From CAYFUL01 sp964346375 (GTDB lineage Bacteria; Bacillota; Clostridia; Tissierellales; Peptoniphilaceae): DNA of 31,925 bases. The notes under the pieces are model-generated. The model was not told the origin of the DNA. It searched no databases and was given only the letters and a program-made list of their open reading frames with translations. Position numbers and translations under genes: made by a program. The stretch covers positions 1 to 31,925 of the forward strand of contig CAYFUL010000013.1 of NCBI GenBank assembly GCA_964346375.1, read 5' to 3'. This document shows, piece by piece, positions 24,461 to 31,925 of this stretch (positions within the stretch are counted from its first letter, which is position 1; each line of letters begins with the position of its first letter).

Positions 24461-25084
24461 ATGTTAAGAGAGAAAACTGTAAGTGAATTTATCGACGAAG
24501 TTGGAAGTGAACTACCAGCACCTGGGGGCGGAGCCGTAAGTGCAAATCTTGGAGCATTAGGAGCAGGCCTTCTTATAATGGTTTGCGACTTAACTACTAA
24601 GAGCGAAAAGTACAAGGATGCCCACGAGGAAGTATCAAAATTAAGAGGAGAACTTGTAAAAATTAAGGATAGACTTGTAAAATTAATAGACGAGGACGCA
24701 AGGGTCTTTAACGAAATGATGGAGGTAATGAAACTTCCAAAGGATACTGAGGAGGAAAAGGAAGCAAGGACTAAAAAACTACAGGATGCACTAAAGGAAT
24801 GTGCAAATGTACCGATGGAAATAGGGCTACTTTCAAATAGTCTATTTGAGTATGGAAGTAAAATTGCAGAACTAGGTAACCCAAATGCAATAACAGATGT
24901 TGGAGTGGGAATACTATCAGGAAGATCTGCAATACTTGGAGCGTTTTACAATGTAAGAATAAATCTACTCTCAATTAAGGACCAGGAGTTTAATAAGGAC
25001 TTAGAGGATAAAATGAGTGAAATATTAAAGGACCTTAGGGAAAGGGAAGAGAGTATTTTAAAGGCAGTAGATTCAAAACTATGA
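24461..25084 (+). CDS. Formiminotetrahydrofolate cyclodeaminase
   Basis: Converts 5-formimino-THF to 5,10-methenyl-THF and ammonia; corresponds to the C-terminal half of FTCD (FchA-like). 207 residues, helical. The family motif ELPAPGGGAVSANLGALGAGL is near residue 18, and GNPNAITDVGVG with SGRSAILGAFYNVRINL follows near 145-170. A strong AGGAGG precedes the ATG. Together with the preceding gene it feeds histidine-derived one-carbon units into folate. It overlaps the RNase H gene by four bases. Confidence 0.93.
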   Translation: MLREKTVSEFIDEVGSELPAPGGGAVSANLGALGAGLLIMVCDLTTKSEKYKDAHEEVSKLRGELVKIKDRLVKLIDEDARVFNEMMEVMKLPKDTEEEKEARTKKLQDALKECANVPMEIGLLSNSLFEYGSKIAELGNPNAITDVGVGILSGRSAILGAFYNVRINLLSIKDQEFNKDLEDKMSEILKDLREREESILKAVDSKL

Positions 25085-25665
25085 GTTACTACGCTGTAAA
25101 GGTTGGGAAAACGCCGGGAATATATTCCACTTGGGCAGAATGCGAGGCACAGGTAAAGGGATATAGCGGCGCAATTTATAAGAAGTTTTCCACAGAGGAG
25201 GAAGCACTAAAATTTATTGGAACTGAAAGTAAAGAAGAGTTTCAAAGTTTAAAAATGGGGGAATTAATTGCCTATGTAGATGGTTCATACAATCCAAGTG
25301 ATGGAAGTTTTTCCTACGGGGGAATAATCTTTGGAGAGGACTACTCAAAAGAGTTTTCTAAAAGGTACTACAACCACGAGGACTCATCTATGAGAAATGT
25401 AGCCGGAGAAATATACGGCTCAATGGAGGCAATATCCATTGCGATTTCACAGGGAGCAAGTAAATTATACCTTCACTACGACTACACAGGCATAGAAAAT
25501 TGGCCTTTAGGCAATTGGAAAACCAATCGACTTGCAACGAAGGAGTACAAGGCATACTACGATAGCATAAAGGATAAAATCCAAGTGGTATTTGTAAAGG
25601 TAAAGGCACATAGCGGAGTAAAGTATAATGAACTGGCGGATAAATTGGCAAAAGAGGCGGTATAA
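25081..25665 (+). CDS. rnhA: Ribonuclease H with N-terminal viroplasmin (RNA-DNA hybrid binding) domain
   Basis: Cuts RNA in RNA-DNA hybrids. 194 residues: residues 3-46 are the viroplasmin-type hybrid-binding domain (YYAVKVGKTPGIYSTWAEC to GAIYKKF), then a type 1 RNase H fold from about residue 60. The catalytic acidic residues are D67 (YVDGS), E110 (GEIYGS), D134 (YDYTGIENW) and D187 (NELADKLA), with the conserved KAHSG loop before the last. It overlaps the cyclodeaminase gene by four bases and the deaminase gene by one base, so it is part of a coupled operon despite an unrelated function. Confidence 0.95.
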   Translation: MSYYAVKVGKTPGIYSTWAECEAQVKGYSGAIYKKFSTEEEALKFIGTESKEEFQSLKMGELIAYVDGSYNPSDGSFSYGGIIFGEDYSKEFSKRYYNHEDSSMRNVAGEIYGSMEAISIAISQGASKLYLHYDYTGIENWPLGNWKTNRLATKEYKAYYDSIKDKIQVVFVKVKAHSGVKYNELADKLAKEAV

Positions 25666-26093
25666 TGAGAAAATCATGGGATGAATATTTTATGGAAATA
25701 ACAGAGATGGTAGCATCTCGTTCAACTTGTGATAGGGCCTATGTAGGTTGTGTAATAGTAAATGAGGAAAATAGAATCGTATCTACTGGATATAATGGAT
25801 CGGTATCTGGAAATCCCCACTGTATAGACGTAGGACATACTATGAGAGACGGCCACTGTATTGCAACTATTCATGCAGAGATGAATGCAATACTCTACTG
25901 TGCAAAGGAAGGAATATCACTAAAGGGATGTAGGGCATATATTACCCACTTTCCATGTTTAAATTGTACGAAGGCGCTAGTTCAAGTGGGAATTACAAAG
26001 ATTATCTATAGGGATTCATATAGAATAGATGAATATGCCCTAGAACTACTGAAGAAAAATAATATTGAAATTGTAAAATGGGAGGCAGTATGA
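25665..26093 (+). CDS. dCMP deaminase / ComE operon protein 2-like
   Basis: Zinc-dependent deaminase converting dCMP to dUMP for thymidylate synthesis; 142 residues. The zinc site is H70-A-E72 (TIHAEMNA) with C98 and C101 (PCLNC). A second set of Cys/His around residues 22-65 (C22, C29, C53, H58, C65) is as in dCMP deaminases of the ComEB type. RSTCDRAYVGCVIV and TGYNGSVSGNPHC are family blocks. Overlaps of one base upstream and four bases downstream (ATGA with mscL) indicate coupled translation. Confidence 0.94.
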   Translation: MRKSWDEYFMEITEMVASRSTCDRAYVGCVIVNEENRIVSTGYNGSVSGNPHCIDVGHTMRDGHCIATIHAEMNAILYCAKEGISLKGCRAYITHFPCLNCTKALVQVGITKIIYRDSYRIDEYALELLKKNNIEIVKWEAV

Positions 26094-26539
26094 AAAATTT
26101 TATTCAGGAATTTAAAGACTTTATCAACAGAGGAAATGTAATGGATTTGGCAGTTGCAGTAATTATTGGGGGTGCCTTTGGAAAAATAGTAACCTCTCTA
26201 GTAGATGATATTGTAATGCCAATAATAGGAATACTAACAGGAGGAGTAAACTTCTCCAACCTATTTGTACCGCTAGATGGAAATACCTATGCAAATTTAG
26301 CAGCAGCAGAAGAAGCAGGAGCGGCAGTATTAAAGTATGGATTATTTATCCAAAATGTAATCGACTTTTTACTAACGGCATTAGTAATATTTATACTAAT
26401 TCGTCAAATTAGCAAGGTACAAAATAAATTTGCAAAGCCCGTTGAAGCAGCGCCAACAACGAAGGAATGTCCATTCTGTAAGACAGAAGTTCACATTGAC
26501 GCAACAAGATGTCCACACTGTACATCAGAGCTTAATTAA
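26090..26539 (+). CDS. mscL: Large-conductance mechanosensitive channel MscL with C-terminal zinc ribbon
   Basis: Homopentameric membrane channel that opens under hypo-osmotic shock; 149 residues. TM1 is around residues 18-45 (VMDLAVAVIIGGAFGKIVTS) and TM2 around 85-105. Instead of the usual charged helix alone, the C-terminus ends with a CxxC-x10-CxxC zinc ribbon (C127, C130, C141, C144). The ATG at 26090 was chosen because GGGAGG is four bases upstream; the in-frame ATG at 26078 precedes this site. It abuts the patatin gene by one base. Confidence 0.95.
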   Translation: MKNFIQEFKDFINRGNVMDLAVAVIIGGAFGKIVTSLVDDIVMPIIGILTGGVNFSNLFVPLDGNTYANLAAAEEAGAAVLKYGLFIQNVIDFLLTALVIFILIRQISKVQNKFAKPVEAAPTTKECPFCKTEVHIDATRCPHCTSELN

Positions 26540-27582
26540 TGTACTCTCTAGTATTAGAAGGTGGAGGAGCAAAGGGCGCCTACGAAATTGGCGCCTACTA
26601 TGCTCTTATAGAGAATGGATATACCTTTAATCGAGTAGTGGGAACATCTATAGGTGCATTAAATGGAGCGATGATAGTACAGGGAGACGCAGAAAAGTGT
26701 CTTAATATGTGGCAAAGGGAAAGCACCTTAGAATTTAAACGAGCCGAGAGAAAAGAACGGACGGGAATAAAAAAACTACTACGAGATGCAACGGCAATGA
26801 TTGAGGATTCAGTAGGCGGATATTTAGACTCAACACCCCTTAGGGAATTGGTGGATTCAGTAATAGACGAGGAGAAGATAAGAAAAAGTCCTATGGATTT
26901 TGGACTGGTAACCTTTGATCTAAGTAAGCTAAAGGGACTAGAACTATTTAAAAAGGACATACCAGAAGGGGAGATGAAAAAGTACATTATCGCCTCATGT
27001 TACCATCCCCTATTTAAAAAAGAAAAAATAGAGGACGGCTACTACTTAGACGGAGGACTGATAAATAATCTCCCTCACAAGATGGTAGAGGGAACTCCAA
27101 TGGTAATAATAAAAAATAATCCAATAGGAAAAAAGGAAGTGTTTCCAGAAAACGCCCTTGTAATTGGTCCTAAAGAGCCTTTGGGTTCTACCTTGAACTT
27201 TGATATTAATGCATCTCAAAAATACCTTTTAAGGGGGCGCTATGACGCTCTAAAGGCAATTGGAAAGTTAGTAGGATATAATTACTACTTTAAATCCATA
27301 GGAGAAGAAAAATCTAAGGAGAGATTACTAAAATCACTAAGGGAATATTTAAAAAAGATATACCGAGAGGAAGAGGTAGAAGAAAAATTAGAGAACATAC
27401 TACTTCCAAGGCTAATGGAGGAGTATGGTGCAGATAATTTTGAAAACCTACTACTTGGAATAATTGAGGAGAGGCTAAGGGAATTTGGCTTTGATGAGTT
27501 AAAAATATATACAGTACCAGAATCCTTGGAGCTGTTAAGACGGAAGAACTACAGAGGTAAATGGAGCGATATAAAGCTATGA
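26539..27582 (+). CDS. Patatin-like phospholipase
   Basis: Serine-aspartate dyad lipid hydrolase of 347 residues. The oxyanion loop is GGGAKG (8-13), the nucleophile elbow GTSIG with S37, and the catalytic Asp is D171 in DGG followed by LINNLPH. A long C-terminal extension (from about residue 220) is lysine- and glutamate-rich. There is no signal peptide, so it acts in the cytoplasm or at the inner membrane face. Substrate unknown; it overlaps MscL by one base and the Nudix gene by four. Confidence 0.93.
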   Translation: MYSLVLEGGGAKGAYEIGAYYALIENGYTFNRVVGTSIGALNGAMIVQGDAEKCLNMWQRESTLEFKRAERKERTGIKKLLRDATAMIEDSVGGYLDSTPLRELVDSVIDEEKIRKSPMDFGLVTFDLSKLKGLELFKKDIPEGEMKKYIIASCYHPLFKKEKIEDGYYLDGGLINNLPHKMVEGTPMVIIKNNPIGKKEVFPENALVIGPKEPLGSTLNFDINASQKYLLRGRYDALKAIGKLVGYNYYFKSIGEEKSKERLLKSLREYLKKIYREEEVEEKLENILLPRLMEEYGADNFENLLLGIIEERLREFGFDELKIYTVPESLELLRRKNYRGKWSDIKL

Positions 27583-28226
27583 AGGAAATAGATGAAAAGG
27601 GAATAAGGGAAATACTAAATAACCATAGACCTGAGCCCATAGAGATAAAAAATCACTATGCAGTGCTAATAACCCTTATAAGACGAAATGGAAAACTACA
27701 CATAGTCTACGAGGAAAGATCCCACAGATTAAAGCATCAACCGGCAGAGATTTCCTTTCCAGGAGGAAGAATAGAGGAAGGAGAAAAACCATCCTATGCT
27801 GCAATGAGGGAGACCTCGGAGGAACTATTAATACCAATAAATAAGATAAAACTACTGGGAGAATTTGACTACCTAATAAATTCTGGAGTGGCAATAATCT
27901 ACTGTTTTGTTGGCAAAATAGAGGAAATAGAATTTGAAAGTATTAGTCCAAGTGAAGATGAAGTACATGAAATATTTTCAGTTCCCTTGGAATACTTCTT
28001 TGAAAATTCGCCACGATGCTATGAGATGAAGATAAAATTAGACCAGAATGGAAACTTTCCCTACGAATTAATACCAGGGGGAAGGGATTATAAATTTAGA
28101 AGGGGAAACGAGAGAATCTTTTTCTATGAATATAATGACAAAGTAATATGGGGCTTAACGGCAAAACTCACCTATTATTTTACCAAGATGTTATTGGAAA
28201 ATAGGGATGTAATAGGAGAAATGTAA
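27579..28226 (+). CDS. Nudix hydrolase, CoA pyrophosphatase-like
   Basis: Probably cleaves CoA or a related nucleotide diphosphate derivative. The CoA-type signature LKHQPAEISFPGGR (51-64) runs into the Nudix box: G63, E69, R77, E78, E81 and E82 fit GX5EX7REXXEE. The glycine after EE is Leu, a mild deviation. About 215 residues. ATG 27579 gives the 4-base ATGA overlap used at other junctions of this operon; an in-frame ATG at 27561 with a nearby AGAGG is an alternative that would add six residues. Last gene of the operon. Confidence 0.9.
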   Translation: MKEIDEKGIREILNNHRPEPIEIKNHYAVLITLIRRNGKLHIVYEERSHRLKHQPAEISFPGGRIEEGEKPSYAAMRETSEELLIPINKIKLLGEFDYLINSGVAIIYCFVGKIEEIEFESISPSEDEVHEIFSVPLEYFFENSPRCYEMKIKLDQNGNFPYELIPGGRDYKFRRGNERIFFYEYNDKVIWGLTAKLTYYFTKMLLENRDVIGEM

Positions 28227-28314
28227 AATTCTATACGGAAATAGGGGGATTTTTGTAACAATAAAGTAATATTTAAAAATGTAACTTTTTTAAAAAAACC
28301 TATAATTAGAGAAT

Positions 28315-28345
28315 AATCGGAGATTTTTTATCTCCGATTTAATTA
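28315..28345 (+). terminator. Hairpin terminator after the Nudix gene
   Basis: AATCGGAGAT and ATCTCCGATT (28315-28324 and 28330-28339) form a perfect 10-bp stem with a TTTTT loop. The T-tract after it is short (TTTAATTAT), so termination strength is uncertain. Confidence 0.6.
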
Positions 28346-28352
28346 TGTAATT

Positions 28353-28485
28353 ATTACAGAATTATTACAAGGTATTTTAAAATCCACTAACTACCACGTT
28401 TACAATAGGTTACAAAAAAGTTACAGGGAATTTGACAATTTATAACCTCTCATTTAAACTACTAGAAGGTTACAAAAAAGTAACA
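28353..28485. promoter_or_regulatory. Array of TGTWAH-N5-TGTWAH (WalR/YycF-type) boxes
   Basis: Three full matches read on the minus strand: TGTAAT-N5-TGTAAT (28353-28369), TGTAAC-TTTTT-TGTAAC (28409-28425) and TGTTAC-TTTTT-TGTAAC (28469-28485). A one-mismatch version is on the plus strand at 28254-28270. The pattern equals the published WalR consensus of Firmicutes. Box 2 lies just upstream of the -35 and box 3 at the expected transcription start. Confidence 0.65.
28432..28460 (+). promoter_or_regulatory. Promoter of the YabE-like gene
   Basis: A perfect TTGACA (28432-28437), a 17-base spacer and TAAACT (28455-28460). The weak -10 and flanking WalR-type boxes suggest an activator-dependent promoter. 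Confidence 0.6.
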
Positions 28486-28509
28486 TTTTTTGTAATATAG
28501 GAGGTAAAA

Positions 28510-29499
28510 ATGTCGAATAATTATGGAATAAAAAGAAGACTTATGGTGTTTACACTTCTTCTAGTTGCAATCACTCCTCTACTAACACTAGGTGCTGCAA
28601 AAGTACTTGGAAAAGAAGTAGTCCTAAATATAAATGGAGTAGAGAGTAGATATATAACAGGGGCAAGAACCATAGGTGAATTTTTTGAAGCAGAAAAAAT
28701 AGAAGTAGATTCATATAGCAAGGTAGTACCAGGAATAGAAACAGAGATAAATGAGGATATGGAAGTATCCATAGTAGCACCAGGGTCATTTAGAGTTTAC
28801 GATGGGAAAAGACTTAGAATTGCACTAGCTCATGGTGAAACAGTAGAAGAAGTACTAGAGGATTTAAAAATATCCCTTACAGAATTAGACGTAGTTCACC
28901 CAGGACTAAGTGAAGAAATAGACCCATCAGATGAAATAAGAATAGACAGAATAACAAAAGATGTGGTGGAGCAGGAAGTAGAAGTTCCATTTGAAACAAT
29001 AAAGAATGAAAATAATGAGATGTACAAAGGTGAGTCAAAAGTAGTTACAGAAGGAGTAACAGGACTAAAGACAGAAAAGGTAGAAGTAACCTACATAAAT
29101 GGCGAGGCTCATCACACAGAGGTACTAAGTTCTGAAATAATAACAGAAGCGGTAAATAGAGTAGAGGAAGTTGGAACAAAGGAAGTACCATCACTAAATG
29201 GACAATCAGTAAAAAGAGTAATAGTAATGGAAGCAACAGCTTATGATCCATCAGCAGGAAGTAAAACAGCAATGGGAACTCGTGCACGAGTAGGAGCAGT
29301 TGCAGTAGATCCAAAGGTAATACCACTGGGAAGTAAATTATATATCGAATCAATGGACGGATTTCCAACATATGGATTTGCCGTAGCAGAGGATACAGGC
29401 GGTGCAATAAAGGGAAATAGAATAGATTTATTCTACACCACAAATGCACAGGCGAGAAAATTCGGTAGAAGAAATGTAAAAGTATATGTATTAGATTAG
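28510..29499 (+). CDS. YabE-like cell-wall protein with DUF348, G5 and 3D domains
   Basis: Secreted or membrane-anchored 329-residue protein, probably a peptidoglycan-acting enzyme (3D domains resemble the lytic transglycosylase MltA/Rpf-type core). An N-terminal signal or anchor segment is at residues 11-29 (LMVFTLLLVAITPLLTLGA). Two DUF348 units follow (about 35-90 and 92-148), then a G5 domain (about 150-223), then the 3D domain with its three Asp: D267 (VAVDP), D295 (AEDTGG) and D306 (RIDLF). AGGAGG precedes the ATG. WalR-type boxes upstream agree with the role of WalRK in wall turnover. A strong terminator follows. Confidence 0.93.
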   Translation: MSNNYGIKRRLMVFTLLLVAITPLLTLGAAKVLGKEVVLNINGVESRYITGARTIGEFFEAEKIEVDSYSKVVPGIETEINEDMEVSIVAPGSFRVYDGKRLRIALAHGETVEEVLEDLKISLTELDVVHPGLSEEIDPSDEIRIDRITKDVVEQEVEVPFETIKNENNEMYKGESKVVTEGVTGLKTEKVEVTYINGEAHHTEVLSSEIITEAVNRVEEVGTKEVPSLNGQSVKRVIVMEATAYDPSAGSKTAMGTRARVGAVAVDPKVIPLGSKLYIESMDGFPTYGFAVAEDTGGAIKGNRIDLFYTTNAQARKFGRRNVKVYVLD

Positions 29500-29502
29500 T
29501 AG

Positions 29503-29530
29503 AAAGGTTGAATGAAAATTCAGCCTTTTT
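29503..29530 (+). terminator. Terminator of the YabE-like gene
   Basis: AAAGGTTGAAT and ATTCAGCCTTT (29503-29513 and 29518-29528) form an 11-bp stem with one T-G pair and a GAAA tetraloop, followed by TTTTT. Confidence 0.9.
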
Positions 29531-29637
29531 TTGTAATTATTTTTGTTTTTAAAAATTACAAAAAAAGTTGTAGGTTTGGCGGAGATAGTACATCGGTAAT
29601 TTGGAATGGATAGGTAGTAAAACTCCAATGCTATTTT

Positions 29638-29664
29638 GCGGGCGGCTCGGGACGTGCCGCCCCT
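29638..29664. repeat. GC-rich hairpin element in an AT-rich intergenic region
   Basis: GGGCGGC and GCCGCCC (29640-29646 and 29656-29662) form a perfect 7-bp stem with a 9-base loop. The block is over 80% G+C in a window that is otherwise strongly AT-rich. The 29500-29818 gap holds this element, the upstream terminator, an AT-rich inverted repeat (TTGTAATT with AATTACAA, about 29530-29566) and a TATAAT at 29786-29791 that may be the -10 of the next gene. Only one copy is in the window, so a repeat family is a guess. Confidence 0.5.
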
Positions 29665-29818
29665 ACCATAGGTTATTTTGGATGAATGGTTTTCAAAATT
29701 ATGATGATTTTTTGAGGCTTTTTTGGAAAATATTAAAACTTTGTTAAAATATCCCGTAAGAAATGCAATATTCGAAAAATAATAATATAATAGAGAATAT
29801 ACATAGGAGGTAATATTT

Positions 29819-31925
29819 ATGAATAGAAAAAAAATTCTATCACTATTTTTAGCAATGGTAATGTTGTTGGGAGTAATGCCAACTAGTATTTTTGCTACAG
29901 GTGAAGAGCCACAAGAGAGTCAGTATTATTTCTCGGGTAGAAGTATTACTGCCAAAAAGGGAGAAAGTGTAAATGAAACTTATTTTGCAAATACTAAAGG
30001 TGAAGGAGAAAATATTACAAGTGTACCAATAAAACTTGAAGGAAAACGTCCAGCTGGACTTTCTTCAAAAGATACAAATGGTATTGTAGTAATCTCAGGG
30101 AAAGTAGCTTTAACTGCTGAAGCAAAAACGTATGAGTTAAAGTTTTTAAATCAAGTTAATGGTAAGTTAGTAGGAAGCAGTTTGATTACTATAAGTAATG
30201 AAGAAGTACCAAAGACAGTAGAAATTAAATTCTACGTTGGGAATAAAGTATTATATACTAGAGAGAAAACAGTTGGAGAAAAAATAGGAACTCTTCCAGG
30301 ATATGGTGAGTACACTTGGTATAAGAATAGTGATTTAACAGGACAGATTACAGGAAATGAAATTGTTACTGGTCCAAAGAGCTATTATGGAAAAAAAGTT
30401 TTAGAGACATTAAGAATAACTAATGTAAAAATAGCTAATGGATATATTACTGGAACAACTGAATCTTATGCAGAAGTAATGTTATATGAAGGTAATACAA
30501 GAATAAAACGTGTTGATGCTGATAAATACGGTGATTTTAGGATTGATATCTACAATCTTACTAATCCCTACAATTACAAATATAAATTAGTTGCTAAAAA
30601 GAGTGGCTATAAGGATGGGGAATATTCTCTTGGTAGTATAAATTGGAACCCTACTCCTAAAGGAAAGCAAATTAGTATAAGTAATGGAAATTATTATAAC
30701 AACTATGTTTCTGGTTATAGTTCTTATAAAAATACCACTATCTATGTTTACGATGAGTACAATAAATACCTTGGTAAGGGAACTACTGGTAGTGACGGTT
30801 GGTTTAGAGTTGATTACAACACAACGGTTCAATATCCTAATAGGGTAAAATTCTACATTGAAAGCAATTATTCTGACAACCGTACTGAAATTTCCATTAG
30901 TAGACGTCAACATGACTACTACTATATTTCTGGCTATAGTACTTATAAAAATACTCTTCTATATGCCTACGATAGAAATGGAAATTATCTAGGTAGTGGA
31001 AAATCTGATGGTGATGGCTACTTTAAAATCGACTTCTCTCGTAGAGTGGACTATCCAAATGAGGTAAGAGTTTATAAAGATGCTGATAGTAGCGCGCTAA
31101 CTATTAAGGTTACCGAAGCCAAGGTTGGAAATTCTTCTGTAAAGGTTAGTGGTACTTCAAATAGTATTGTTACAATTTATGATAGTAATAACTATAAACT
31201 TGGTAGTGCTACTACTAATGACAATGGTGTTGTGACAATTTATCTTAATAGGAATTTAAAAAGCGGCGAGACTATTAAGGTTAAAATTGAAAAGAGTGGA
31301 TATGGCGATAGAACTATATCCTACAAAGTTGATAATAAAAATACTGGGGATTTAAGTAGAATGCAGTATATCTCTGGTTATCCAGATGGAACTTTTAAAC
31401 CTAATGGCAATATGACTAGAGCCGAGTCTGCTATGATGTTTGCAAGACTTCTTAACAATGGTGCAAAATTTGCTAAGGACAATACTAAATTTGCCGATGC
31501 TAATAATGAGTGGTACTCAGGTGCAATTAACTTCGTTGTTGGCAAGGGTATGATCTCTGGTTATCCTGATGGAACTTTTAAACCTAACCAAAATATTACT
31601 CGTGCTGAATTTGCATCTATGATTAGTGGATATAAACAAGCTGGTTTCCCAGAGTCTAGTGGATTTAAAGATGTTAAAGGCCACTGGGCAGAGGACGCTA
31701 TTGACAAGGTTTATGGTACTAAGGCAGTTACTGGTTATCCTGATGGAACCTTTAAGCCGGATCAATATATTACTCGCGCAGAAGCCGTTACAATTTTAAA
31801 TGCTGTTTTCGGTAGAAATACTACTAAGGATTCCTTTGTAGAACTTTCTAATTCATCTTTAAACAGTTTTAAAGACGTAAGTAGTTCTGATTGGTTTGTG
31901 TACCAAGTTGTAGACGCTTCTAACG
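29819..31925 (+). CDS. SLH-domain surface protein with Ig-like repeats (3' end outside the window)
   Basis: Exported cell-surface protein, 702 residues visible and no stop before the window ends. Signal peptide MNRKKILSLFLAMVMLLGVM up to the A-T-G region near residue 26. Residues 195-500 hold four Ig-like beta repeats, each with a version of ISGYSTYKNTLLYAYD then a glycine-rich turn (GDGYFKID). Three SLH modules follow from about residue 511, each with SGYPDGTFKP or TGYPDGTFKP and TRAE; a further SLH-like start (FKDVSSSDWF) is at about 683. SLH modules bind pyruvylated secondary wall polymers, so the protein is probably wall-bound and may be an S-layer or adhesin protein. AGGAGG lies upstream of the ATG. 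Confidence 0.92.
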   Translation, partial: MNRKKILSLFLAMVMLLGVMPTSIFATGEEPQESQYYFSGRSITAKKGESVNETYFANTKGEGENITSVPIKLEGKRPAGLSSKDTNGIVVISGKVALTAEAKTYELKFLNQVNGKLVGSSLITISNEEVPKTVEIKFYVGNKVLYTREKTVGEKIGTLPGYGEYTWYKNSDLTGQITGNEIVTGPKSYYGKKVLETLRITNVKIANGYITGTTESYAEVMLYEGNTRIKRVDADKYGDFRIDIYNLTNPYNYKYKLVAKKSGYKDGEYSLGSINWNPTPKGKQISISNGNYYNNYVSGYSSYKNTTIYVYDEYNKYLGKGTTGSDGWFRVDYNTTVQYPNRVKFYIESNYSDNRTEISISRRQHDYYYISGYSTYKNTLLYAYDRNGNYLGSGKSDGDGYFKIDFSRRVDYPNEVRVYKDADSSALTIKVTEAKVGNSSVKVSGTSNSIVTIYDSNNYKLGSATTNDNGVVTIYLNRNLKSGETIKVKIEKSGYGDRTISYKVDNKNTGDLSRMQYISGYPDGTFKPNGNMTRAESAMMFARLLNNGAKFAKDNTKFADANNEWYSGAINFVVGKGMISGYPDGTFKPNQNITRAEFASMISGYKQAGFPESSGFKDVKGHWAEDAIDKVYGTKAVTGYPDGTFKPDQYITRAEAVTILNAVFGRNTTKDSFVELSNSSLNSFKDVSSSDWFVYQVVDASN

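Noticed and set aside
28353..28485. CRISPR-like array from repeated GGTTACAAAAAAG
   Set aside because: Units are only 17 bases with different spacers and no cas genes; they fit a response-regulator box far better.
1..31925. tRNA, rRNA, transposase or phage genes
   Set aside because: No cloverleaf, rRNA block, transposase motif or phage structural gene was seen on either strand.

Overview
The window is AT-rich and carries short intergenic gaps, strong AGGAGG-type ribosome binding sites and many 4-base ATGA gene overlaps. A T-box leader, a diderm-free cell-wall gene set (LtaS-like sulfatase, YabE/3D protein, SLH surface protein) and a complete [FeFe]-hydrogenase maturation set point to a strictly anaerobic, fermentative Gram-positive. 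A Tissierellia/Clostridia-type organism (gram-positive anaerobic coccus relatives) fits best, but that placement is inferred from gene content only. A run of ten N at 22054-22063 shows that this is a draft or scaffolded assembly.

Layout. Positions 1-356 hold one copy of a ~190-base structured repeat and the terminator of a minus-strand polar amino-acid ABC transporter operon (357-2647), which is controlled by a T-box leader (2669-2889). A two-gene chromate-transporter pair follows (2969-4077, minus). Divergent from it is proC - DJ-1/PfpI protein - YerB-like lipoprotein (4182-6608, plus). A second copy of the structured repeat (6666-6861) separates this from the minus-strand hydrogenase maturation operon TM1266-like - hydE - hydG - hydF (10876 down to 6981).

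Divergent from the maturation operon is the structural operon of a multimeric electron-bifurcating-type [FeFe] hydrogenase (11138-15698): a NuoE-like subunit, a small cysteine-free acidic protein, a NuoF-like subunit and HydA. All three Fe-S subunits carry lesions: frameshifts in short homopolymers, an in-frame TAA and a lost cluster cysteine. Lesions continue in the next minus-strand operon, which encodes two tandem class-M sirtuin-like proteins and an LtaS-like sulfatase (19445 down to 15823). These are either real gene decay or clustered draft-sequence errors; sequence alone cannot settle it. An Rrf2-family regulator is divergent from the sirtuins across a near-perfect 19-bp palindrome.

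The right part holds hutH (minus), then yitT-like and degV genes. Next is a tightly coupled operon: glutamate formiminotransferase, cyclodeaminase, RNase H with viroplasmin domain, dCMP deaminase, MscL with zinc ribbon, patatin and Nudix. HutH plus the formiminoglutamate enzymes indicate histidine catabolism into the folate C1 pool, but hutU and hutI are not here. The window ends with a YabE-like G5/3D cell-wall protein preceded by several TGTWAH-N5-TGTWAH (WalR-type) boxes, and a partial SLH-domain surface protein with Ig-like repeats.
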